Origin: an uncultured Gammaproteobacteria bacterium
Lineage (GTDB): Bacteria; Pseudomonadota; Gammaproteobacteria; Pseudomonadales; Azotimanducaceae
DNA length: 43,607 nt
Reading direction: 5' to 3'
Assembly (NCBI GenBank): GCA_913050215.1
Contig: CAJXBG010000018.1
Span: 1-43,607 of the forward strand
A model generated the notes under the pieces. It did not search any database. It was not told the origin of the DNA and saw only the letters and a program-made list of their open reading frames with translations. Within the stretch, counting starts at the first letter, position 1; each line of letters opens with the position of its first letter. Both the position numbers and the translations under genes were made by a program. Below, piece after piece: positions 8,224 to 14,773 of this stretch.

Positions 8224-8258
8224 GTTGCACTGCATCATTATATGGTGCGATGCAGCAA
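8224..8258 (-). promoter_or_regulatory. Putative PhaR operator upstream of phasin 2
   Basis: TGCACTGCA at 8226-8234 and TGCGATGCA at 8246-8254 are 20 bp apart. The spacer is CATTATAT, as in the block at 7514. The outer arms also form an imperfect dyad (TTGC..TGCATC against GATGCAGCAA). It sits between the phasin and the end of the acyltransferase gene. Confidence 0.6.
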
Positions 8259-8280
8259 TTTCAACCCCCGTGCATTGAAT

Positions 8281-9828
8281 TTAGGCAACTTTTTCTACCA
8301 ACGTCGCTGTGTCCTGGTTTTTGTAGGGCATCTTTGTCGTATCGTTGCCCACTTTTTCGGCTTCGGTGGCATGCTTGCGGGTGAGTTCTGACACACTCGC
8401 AGTGACTGCTTTTTCAGGTACTAGCAACGCCTTTAATTTTCCGTAGGCCGCATAGATATCTTTTCTGAGCTGGTCGGGATCAGGCAGTGCCTTTTGGCAA
8501 GCGGTGACGGCGAAATAGAGCTCATCGACATAACTCTGAACAGTGATGTTCACGCCGTTGCCGTGAGCCGGTATCGATACAGGATAGTGTGTCAACATTT
8601 CCGCACCATTCGAGTAGAGCTTCTGCTTTGGTCCGGGTACATTAGATATCAAAACGTTGATTGGAGGTGGCATATAATCTGCCGCGCTTGTAGCCTCAGC
8701 GATCTGGGCGGCGGCTATCGTTAACGCAGGCAAACCAGCCAGGGAAACGTTTGTGGTCAATCCGTGCGAGAGGTCCGCTGTGACTTCTTTCGCTGTCAAC
8801 GCGGAATCACGGATGGCGAGTAATCTGAGGCTAGGGTCTGCCAGATGAGTCGCTAGATCAACCTTCATCATCGTGACCTGGTTACATAATGACTCATCCC
8901 CCGGTGGGCGAAGCGAGACCGGACAGCCGGCGATGAGCGATTTGTCAGGCAGTTCTCCTTTTCGCTCAAGATAAGTGCGTAATCCGCCAGCAACAATACT
9001 CATAAACACATCGTTGACTTTGCAATCCAGCGCTTTGCCTATGCGTTTTACATCCGCGAGCGAAATTTGACCAGCGGTGTAGCTTCTGCCACTTCCAATT
9101 GTTTTGTTGAAGCGAGTCGTCGGTGCTGGTTCCATCAGAGCGCCCAGTTGCTTCGAAGGGTCAATGGTGCGCTGGCCTAGTCGCACTGACGATTCAATTT
9201 GGCCGAGCAAACGATGTTGATTGTCGGCCTGAAAAGAAATCAGGTTCTCGGCGGATTGGATTAGCAACTCCAAATTCCCCGATTGCACGCTGTCCTTGGC
9301 GCCGGCGTTTGTTGTCTGTTCAAATTGCCGAACCTCGGCAGATGGGTCCATCAGCATTGCCAATGCCAGTTGTCCGGATACGCCATCAATGCACACGTGA
9401 TGAGTTTGGTTGTAATAAGCAATCTTGCGGTCAGCGAAACCCGTGATAACCTGCATTGACCACAGTGGTTTGCTTCGGTCCATTGGGACAGCGTGGAGTT
9501 CAGCGATTTTCTCCTCGAGTTTGGAGAAACCCGCTTCCGACGTAGCAGCAGTCTCGAGGGGTACTTCATAAATGTGATTATCGATATTGAACTGCTTGTC
9601 TTCGACCCAGAACGGATGGTCCATATTCATCGGTGTATATCGAAGCTTTCGTGTCAGGTAGGGCACTAGATGGCGTCGGTCTGATATGACTTGCCTCAAA
9701 CCCTCGATAAAGTCCTTAGCCGTTTGACCCGCAGGCAACTCAAGTATTTGTATAGAAGCGATGTGATTATGGACGGAATTTGTTTCTGTGTATAAAAAAT
9801 TGGCATCTAGCGCGCCGATTTGTTCCAT
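8281..9828 (-). CDS. Wax ester synthase / diacylglycerol acyltransferase (WS/DGAT)
   Basis: A 515-residue bifunctional acyltransferase of the Acinetobacter AtfA/WS-DGAT family, which transfers acyl groups from acyl-CoA to fatty alcohols or diacylglycerol to make storage lipid at the inner membrane. The N-terminus (MEQIGALDANFLYTET) and the active-site HHVCIDG at 143-149 (HHxxxDG) are diagnostic. The C-terminal domain contains the conserved NVLISNVPGPKQKLY. Length is slightly above the usual 450-480 because of a charged C-terminal tail. GAGGAAA precedes the ATG. It stands between phasin genes and the divergent hydrolase-phaR pair, suggesting that neutral-lipid and PHA storage are encoded together. 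Confidence 0.95.
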   Translation of the reverse strand: MEQIGALDANFLYTETNSVHNHIASIQILELPAGQTAKDFIEGLRQVISDRRHLVPYLTRKLRYTPMNMDHPFWVEDKQFNIDNHIYEVPLETAATSEAGFSKLEEKIAELHAVPMDRSKPLWSMQVITGFADRKIAYYNQTHHVCIDGVSGQLALAMLMDPSAEVRQFEQTTNAGAKDSVQSGNLELLIQSAENLISFQADNQHRLLGQIESSVRLGQRTIDPSKQLGALMEPAPTTRFNKTIGSGRSYTAGQISLADVKRIGKALDCKVNDVFMSIVAGGLRTYLERKGELPDKSLIAGCPVSLRPPGDESLCNQVTMMKVDLATHLADPSLRLLAIRDSALTAKEVTADLSHGLTTNVSLAGLPALTIAAAQIAEATSAADYMPPPINVLISNVPGPKQKLYSNGAEMLTHYPVSIPAHGNGVNITVQSYVDELYFAVTACQKALPDPDQLRKDIYAAYGKLKALLVPEKAVTASVSELTRKHATEAEKVGNDTTKMPYKNQDTATLVEKVA

Positions 9829-10281
9829 GATGAAGGTTTCCTCTACAAATTTTAAAGACCTAATCGGCCAGTTTGGCGATATCGATCCATTGGTTTATCC
9901 GCACTGACTGACACACTTTTGGTGCCCTGTTGGATTGCTTAAGCTAGATGCAAACAGCGTACCAACTAGGGTGCTATTGATTTCAATGCATTTTAATGTA
10001 AGTGTGCGCTTACAAACCGCCTGAGTGGAACGAATTACTCGATCTAACGTGCCAGCATGGTGCGTTAAAGAGCGATGAGTTAGTCAGATGGTGCGTGATT
10101 GCGCTGCATTATAGTTGTGGCGTGAAGTGTGTCAATATAAATTTGTGCAATGCAATATAATTTGTTTGGTGAAAGACCTTGGTTGGAACTTTGAACCGAA
10201 AACGCTAAAAGCGTTGATTCTTCACTGGTTCTTGGACAAACTCGATTTGTTCACTGCAACATTCGATAGCCCGGAGGCCGT
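9829..10281. other. Divergent intergenic region between WS/DGAT and hydrolase-phaR
   Basis: I see no gene in these 453 bp. It must contain the promoters for both directions. The two TGCNNTGCA sites at 10100 and 10146 are the only clear signal. Confidence 0.5.
10100..10154 (+). promoter_or_regulatory. Putative PhaR sites upstream of hydrolase-phaR
   Basis: TGCGCTGCA (10100-10108, followed by TTATA) and TGCAATGCA (10146-10154, followed by ATATAA) repeat the 9-mer found before the phasins, here 46 bp apart instead of 20. They sit 130-180 bp before the TTG start at 10282. Autoregulation of phaR is known in other bacteria, so these fit an autoregulatory operator. Confidence 0.45.
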
Positions 10282-11136
10282 TTGTACCAGAAGCTCGATT
10301 TGCCCGCAAAATTGTCCAGCAATGAGAACCTAAAATCTCGTCCCCCGTCGCTATTGAATGCGTTGACTGAGATCCCTAGAACGTTGCTAGACATAGGCAC
10401 GTTGTGTCTGAGTGCGCCTTTTCTGGCAAGCATGCCCCGAGGTGATGGTCATCCCGTGATGGTACTGCCCGGCTTTATGGCAAGTGACCAATCAACGGCG
10501 CTGTTAAGAGGCTATTTGAAGCAGCTCGGCTATGATTCGATGGGTTGGGAGCTGGGTCGAAACAGTGGTCGATTTGAAATTATCCATCACATTTTGATTG
10601 CTCGTTTTCTCGAGGCAGTTGATGATTGCGGGGATAAAATCACGCTAATCGGTCAAAGTTTGGGAGGGGTTTATGCCCGAGAGCTTGCACGTTTGTTTCC
10701 GGATAAGGTGAGGCAGGTAATAACACTCGGCAGTCCCTTCGGCGTTGTAAATGGGACAGCAGCGAATCCCCTAGTCCGAAGTCTATTCGAGATTCAATCG
10801 GGTCTTTCGATTGAAGAGATGCGTGAAGCGATTTTCGAAATGGATCCACACAAAACGCCGCCGGTCCCTTTAACAGCAATTTACAGTAAGGGTGATGGCG
10901 TGGTGAATTGGCGTGTTTGCCGTGAGGCATTTGAAGATTTCGAAACAGACAACGTAGAGGTATTTGGCGCACACTGTGGTATGGGGTTTAACGCGGCAAT
11001 TTACTACATTATTGCGGACCGATTGGCACAGCCCCGCGATGATTGGAAAAAATTTGAAAGGTGCAAGCTTGAAAAAAGCCGCACAGCTTTACTAGGTGGG
11101 GTCGAACCCGGACGAGAATCAGAGACAGTCAGGTAG
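10282..11136 (+). CDS. Alpha/beta-fold hydrolase, lipase/esterase-like
   Basis: A 284-residue alpha/beta hydrolase. The nucleophile elbow GQSLGG puts the catalytic Ser at 126. The likely acid is Asp205 (YSKGDGVVNW) and the likely base is His231 (GAHCGMGF). The start is a TTG with GGAGG at 10273-10277; an in-frame stop at 10267 rules out extension, and the next Met (51) would cut into the fold. There is no signal peptide, so it acts in the cytoplasm. It is 6 bp upstream of phaR and surely co-transcribed. A role in PHA or lipid-body turnover is a reasonable guess, but it lacks the lipase box pattern of known intracellular PhaZ enzymes, so the substrate is open. Confidence 0.88.
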   Translation: MYQKLDLPAKLSSNENLKSRPPSLLNALTEIPRTLLDIGTLCLSAPFLASMPRGDGHPVMVLPGFMASDQSTALLRGYLKQLGYDSMGWELGRNSGRFEIIHHILIARFLEAVDDCGDKITLIGQSLGGVYARELARLFPDKVRQVITLGSPFGVVNGTAANPLVRSLFEIQSGLSIEEMREAIFEMDPHKTPPVPLTAIYSKGDGVVNWRVCREAFEDFETDNVEVFGAHCGMGFNAAIYYIIADRLAQPRDDWKKFERCKLEKSRTALLGGVEPGRESETVR

Positions 11137-11142
11137 AAATCT

Positions 11143-11595
11143 ATGAGAGAGTTCAAGAAATACCCTAATCGAAGACTTTATGACATTCAGGAAAGTAAAT
11201 ACGTCACAGTTGAAGATATTCGCAAACTGGTACTTAAAGGTGAGGTGATTCGAGTCCTAGATTCTAAAACTGAAAAAGATCTAACACGTTCTGTGTTGCT
11301 TCAGATTATCACCGAGCAGGAAAGTGAAGGCCATGAGCCTATATTGACGAACCGAGTGCTGGAGCAGCTTATCCGGTTCTATGGTGCTCCGATGCAAAAT
11401 GTTGTGAGTAAATACATTGAGCAAAGTATAAAAACGTTTCTCGAGCATGAACAAAACTACCGCCAACGAATGCAAGATTTTTCCCCAGCAGATCCAATGG
11501 GTCTGATGCGAAAGGCGCTCGAACAAAACATGGAATTTTGGAATCGACTCACCAATACATCCATTGACAACAACTCGCGGGATAAACAGCCCTGA
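11143..11595 (+). CDS. phaR: Polyhydroxyalkanoate synthesis regulator PhaR
   Basis: A 150-residue repressor. Residues 1-60 (MREFKKYPNRRLYDIQESKY, TVEDIRKLVLKGE) are the highly conserved PHB/PHA accumulation regulator DNA-binding domain. Residues 65-105 (LTRSVLLQIITEQE, VLEQLIRFYG) are the second PHB_acc domain. In Cupriavidus and Paracoccus, PhaR represses phasin and phaR genes and is released by binding PHB granules. The TGCNNTGCA sites before the two phasins and upstream of this operon are its likely targets. Its last codons (GAT AAA CAG CCC TGA) form part of the first unit of a tandem repeat that continues past the gene, so the C-terminal DKQP is repeat-derived, or the repeat is gene-derived. 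The PHA synthase genes are not in the window. Confidence 0.95.
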   Translation: MREFKKYPNRRLYDIQESKYVTVEDIRKLVLKGEVIRVLDSKTEKDLTRSVLLQIITEQESEGHEPILTNRVLEQLIRFYGAPMQNVVSKYIEQSIKTFLEHEQNYRQRMQDFSPADPMGLMRKALEQNMEFWNRLTNTSIDNNSRDKQP

Positions 11596-11800
11596 GCGGT
11601 ATAAACAGCCCTGAGCGTGTTAACAGCCCTGAGCGTGTTAACAGCCCTGAGCGGGATAAACAGCCCTGAGCGTTTAAACAGCCCTGAGCGGTATAAACAG
11701 CCTTGAGCGGGATAAACAGCCCTGAGCGGTATAAACAACCCTGAGCGTGTTAACCGCTGAGCACTATTTCACAGCCCCGAACGCTCAAAACTGCCTCAGC
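11579..11800. repeat. Tandem repeat array (18-19 bp units) starting in the phaR 3' end
   Basis: Nine good units of GGGATAAACAGCCCTGAGC type run head to tail from 11579 to 11746. The unit core AACAGCCCTGAGC is almost invariant, while the 4-6 bases before it vary (GGGAT, GGTAT, GTGTT, GTTTA). Unit lengths are 19,19,18,18,19,18,19,19,19. A shortened unit follows (11747-11762), then two badly decayed ones to about 11800. Unit 1 holds the phaR stop. Because unit lengths are not multiples of three, the array is not built for coding. It fills the gap between convergent phaR and the HAD gene. Confidence 0.9.
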
Positions 11801-11805
11801 TACCT

Positions 11806-12519
11806 TCATGGGCTAGGCTGCCACGTCTTGAGTAACGCATTTAACTCATCATAGCCGTCGATGATGAACTCGGCGGCGCTAAGATCTTCCGCATCAACAT
11901 AGGGACTGTTGATCGCGACAACCTTCATCCCCGCGCTAGTGGCTGCCTGTATACCCGCGGGTGAATCTTCAAAAGCAATACATTGTCTAGGGTCCGCGTT
12001 GATTTCGGACGCGCAGAGTAAAAAGATGTCGGGCTCTGGTTTACCCCTCCGCAATAATGGATGGTCTCCGCAGATGATCTTATCAAAATGACTCGCCCAC
12101 GCTTTTTGGCTGAGCTTCAGAGAACAAACGTGTTGATGAGAACTGGTTGCTAAACCTAGTGGAATATCAGCCTGATAAGCCGCAGTGAGAAAGTGTTCTG
12201 CAAATGGTATCTCGGGTGGGTTCTCAAACAGGCTCAGCAGGTAAACTTCGCGTTCGGCCAGATACTCTTCGACACTCAAGGGTAAATTCGCGTGATCTAT
12301 CGTGATTTGTGCACTTTGACGGGAATCGCGTCCAATACATCGTTTCTTGAGTTCTGGAGAAAAAACTTGATCGTAGGGATCGAGAACGCGCTGTGAAGCG
12401 ATGGTATAAAGTGGTTCAGTGTCGAGCAGTGTGCCGTCAAGATCGAAAATCAGTGCAGAAGGCCTATCGCGGAGGGTGTCTATCATTGAATCGCTTGCTA
12501 AAGGTGCTTCTTTCTTCAT
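11806..12519 (-). CDS. HAD-superfamily phosphatase, beta-phosphoglucomutase/GS1-like
   Basis: A 237-residue HAD hydrolase of subfamily IA. Motif I is DLDGT (Asp26 nucleophile, Asp28), motif II is ATSS, motif III is the Lys in RRGKPEPD, and motif IV is FEDSPAG. The cap has the helical form seen in beta-phosphoglucomutase and in the GS1-like pseudouridine-5'-phosphatase (HDHD1), which it resembles most (FDLDGTLLDTEPLYT). Motif I ends in L-L-D-T-E, as expected for sugar-phosphate substrates. The start is uncertain: ATG 12519 or the Met at residue 12; neither has a clear ribosome site. Substrate unknown. Confidence 0.9.
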   Translation of the reverse strand: MKKEAPLASDSMIDTLRDRPSALIFDLDGTLLDTEPLYTIASQRVLDPYDQVFSPELKKRCIGRDSRQSAQITIDHANLPLSVEEYLAEREVYLLSLFENPPEIPFAEHFLTAAYQADIPLGLATSSHQHVCSLKLSQKAWASHFDKIICGDHPLLRRGKPEPDIFLLCASEINADPRQCIAFEDSPAGIQAATSAGMKVVAINSPYVDAEDLSAAEFIIDGYDELNALLKTWQPSP

Positions 12520-12554
12520 GCTGTCTAAAAGTCCGTTACAAAGTTTGTGGAAAA

Positions 12555-12890
12555 TCAGGATGGTTCGAACTTGAGCGATATGTTTTCAATGATTTCATGG
12601 GGGATGATGTCTTCTTCTTGATCTATCATCGTGGTCGCCTCTACTGCTAGCTGTGTAAGCTTAAAGAGATTTACCTGATTCATTTCGAACGGATTGTTTC
12701 GCTCAATAACAATGTGTGTCAACAGGAATGACAGTGCATCTTCTTTCGACAATTTTGATTTATTGTGTTTTGAGGTTCTCATCCCGATGGTGTCATCTCG
12801 TGGTAAATTGAAGTGTAGTCTGTCGTGCCACTGTGCCCCGTGCGCAAATGCCCATGCACAAAGCCGCCAATTTACTCGGTGCTTGTCCAA
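12555..12890 (-). CDS. Hypothetical protein, uncertain
   Basis: A 111-codon frame of unknown family. A shorter version from the ATG at 12782 (75 residues, MRTSKHNKSKLSKEDALSFL) looks more protein-like: Lys-rich start, then amphipathic helices (HIVIERNNPFEMNQVNLFKL) and an acidic end (IDQEEDIIPHEIIENISL). The 36 residues before it are Trp/His-rich and may be untranslated. It lies just upstream of the HAD gene on the same strand with a 35-bp gap. No motif gives a function. An overlapping plus-strand frame at 12694-13041 is less likely to be real. Confidence 0.4.
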   Translation of the reverse strand: MDKHRVNWRLCAWAFAHGAQWHDRLHFNLPRDDTIGMRTSKHNKSKLSKEDALSFLLTHIVIERNNPFEMNQVNLFKLTQLAVEATTMIDQEEDIIPHEIIENISLKFEPS

Positions 12891-13069
12891 TTGTAAAAGA
12901 TTCTCTCATTCAGTATCTAAAGAGAAATCAATTCGAGACCGTTTGAAGATTGACATGTTAGCGGGAATTGATTCGTACGTAACAAGACGGGATAATTTTG
13001 CACTAACAAGACCGCAGGCTCTGGAGGATGTTCAGGGTTAAATGATCAATAAAACGTAGGTTAAGCATG

Positions 13070-13101
13070 GTAAGTATGAAACGTAGTAAGTATGAAACAT
13101 G
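13070..13101 (+). repeat. Short direct duplication abutting the ABC ATPase start codon
   Basis: GTAAGTATGAAAC occurs at 13070-13082 and 13086-13098, a 16-bp tandem duplication. The second copy runs straight into the ATG at 13099. It occupies the place where a ribosome site should be, and no good one is visible. Confidence 0.7.
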
Positions 13102-14040
13102 ATAGAAATTAGTCATTTGGTTAAAAGTTTTGGATCGCTAGTAGCCGTTGACAATCTTTCTTTGCGGATTGTGCCAGGTGAAATTCTCGGATTTTTGGGC
13201 CCCAATGGTGCAGGCAAGTCGACAACAATGAAAATTCTCACGGGCTATCTCAAGCCGACTTCGGGCACGGTGAAGGTGAATGGGATAAACGTAGAACAGG
13301 ATCCTGTCAGCGTTAAGCAGCTTATTGGCTATCTACCAGAGGGTGCCCCGGCATATGAGGAAATGACTACCCGGCGGTTCCTGACCTTCATCGCAGAACT
13401 TAGAGGCTATACCGGGCTCGAAATTGTAAAGCGGCTTGATCACGTTGTTGATGTGATGTCGTTATCGAGCGTTATCGATCGGCGAATCGAGACCCTATCG
13501 AAGGGGTTTAAGCGTCGTGTAGGTATTGCTCAGGCGATCATTCATGATCCGAAAATCCTTATTCTTGATGAGCCTACCGATGGTCTGGACCCTAACCAAA
13601 AACATCAGGTGCGTGAGCTGATACGTGGGTTGTCAAAAGATAAGATCATCATAGTTTCGACACATATATTGGAAGAAGTAACCGCGGTATGCTCGCGAGC
13701 GGTGATCATCTCCGATGGAAAAGTTTTAGAAGATTGTGAACCATCGACACTGGAAACCAGATCAAAATACCATGGGGCTGTTACTTTGATCTGTAGTTGT
13801 GAGACTGACTTTTCAAGGATGAGAGTTGCAACTAAGGCGCTGGTGGCTGATATGCCGCCAATCGTCGATGAGGACGCTTTTAGGCTGACACTATTTCAAA
13901 GCGAATCGAGCAGGCCATTATTGCTCCACGTAACAAAGTTGTTAGAAGAAGTGGGCGTCGTCGCTGAGGTTGTATCGGAAAAAGGTCGTCTCGACGAGGT
14001 CTTCAGGTCAATCACAAAATCAGCGGAGGTATTGGCTTGA
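13099..14040 (+). CDS. ABC transporter ATPase, GldA/CcmA type
   Basis: A 313-residue ATPase subunit. Walker A is GPNGAGKST at 34-42, the signature is LSKGFKRRVGIAQA (an LSKGF variant common in the GldA/ABC-2 group), and Walker B is LILDEPTDGLDP followed by the H-loop STHIL. A C-terminal domain of about 90 residues after the ATPase is normal for this group. It heads an operon with a membrane permease, a GldG-like protein and a DUF4340 protein, the usual proteobacterial set related to Bacteroidetes gliding genes gldA-gldF-gldG. In proteobacteria the cargo is not known. The GldF-like gene starts inside the stop codon of this one. Confidence 0.93.
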   Translation: MIEISHLVKSFGSLVAVDNLSLRIVPGEILGFLGPNGAGKSTTMKILTGYLKPTSGTVKVNGINVEQDPVSVKQLIGYLPEGAPAYEEMTTRRFLTFIAELRGYTGLEIVKRLDHVVDVMSLSSVIDRRIETLSKGFKRRVGIAQAIIHDPKILILDEPTDGLDPNQKHQVRELIRGLSKDKIIIVSTHILEEVTAVCSRAVIISDGKVLEDCEPSTLETRSKYHGAVTLICSCETDFSRMRVATKALVADMPPIVDEDAFRLTLFQSESSRPLLLHVTKLLEEVGVVAEVVSEKGRLDEVFRSITKSAEVLA

Positions 14041-14771
14041 GAGCAATAAATATCGTTATGAAAAGAGAGCTTGATAGCTACTTTTCAACCCATTTGGCCT
14101 ACGTGTTTATTCTTATATTTCTGGTGCTTTCCGGTGTTTTTACTTTTTATCTGGGGAATTTTTATGAAAGAGGACAAGCTGACCTGTTGCCGTTTTTTAA
14201 TTTCCATCCATGGTTGTATCTTTTCCTTGTGCCTGCACTATCGATGCGCTTGTGGGCGGAGGAGTTGAAATCAGGCTCTATCGAACTGTTGTTAACGTTA
14301 CCTGTGACGATTGTAGATGCGGTTGCAGGCAAGTTTCTCGCAGCCTGGATCTTTGCAGGTATCTCATTGATGATGACCTTTCCACTCTGGTTGACGGTCA
14401 ATTATCTTGGCGACCCCGACAATGGGGTGATTTTCACAAGCTATCTCGGTAGTTGGCTGATGGCTGGCAGCTTTCTGGCGATAGGATCATGTATGTCTGC
14501 GTTGAGCAAAAGCCAGGTCATCGCATTTATTTTGTGCGGAGTCGTCTGCCTGCTTTTTGTGCTTGCAGGATATCCTTTGGTTCTTAACTCGATTAAAACA
14601 TGGGTGCCTTTGGTTGTTGTTGATTCTGTTGCCAGCTTGAGTTTTCTGACCCACTTCAATTCGATTTCACGGGGCATAATCAGTTTGCGAGACGTGCTTT
14701 ACTTTTGCTCTGTCCAGGTTGTTTGGTTGGCAGCCACAGTGGTTGTTATTAACGCAAGACAGTCGAGGTAA
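14037..14771 (+). CDS. ABC-2 type permease, GldF-like
   Basis: A 244-residue inner-membrane permease with six hydrophobic segments, starting MRAINIVMKRELDSYFSTHLAYVF and including PALSMRLWAEELKSGSIELLLTLPV, the conserved ABC-2/GldF motif before TM3. The start is TTG at 14037, overlapping the ATPase stop by 4 bp, and is fixed by a perfect GGAGGT at 14025-14030. It partners the ATPase before it and the GldG-like protein after it. Confidence 0.92.
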   Translation: MRAINIVMKRELDSYFSTHLAYVFILIFLVLSGVFTFYLGNFYERGQADLLPFFNFHPWLYLFLVPALSMRLWAEELKSGSIELLLTLPVTIVDAVAGKFLAAWIFAGISLMMTFPLWLTVNYLGDPDNGVIFTSYLGSWLMAGSFLAIGSCMSALSKSQVIAFILCGVVCLLFVLAGYPLVLNSIKTWVPLVVVDSVASLSFLTHFNSISRGIISLRDVLYFCSVQVVWLAATVVVINARQSR

Positions 14772-14773
14772 TA

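Noticed and set aside
11457-11738. Antisense frame with repeated LRAV/GLFIPLRA units
   Set aside because: It is only the tandem DNA repeat read backwards; unit lengths of 18 and 19 make the frame wander.
11579-11762. CRISPR array
   Set aside because: The units are 18-19 bp head to tail with only 4-6 variable bases; there are no spacers of CRISPR size and no cas genes.
12694-13041. Plus-strand frame of 115 codons before the ABC operon
   Set aside because: Composition is unlike a folded protein, there is no ribosome site, and it overlaps a better minus-strand frame; I recognise no family.
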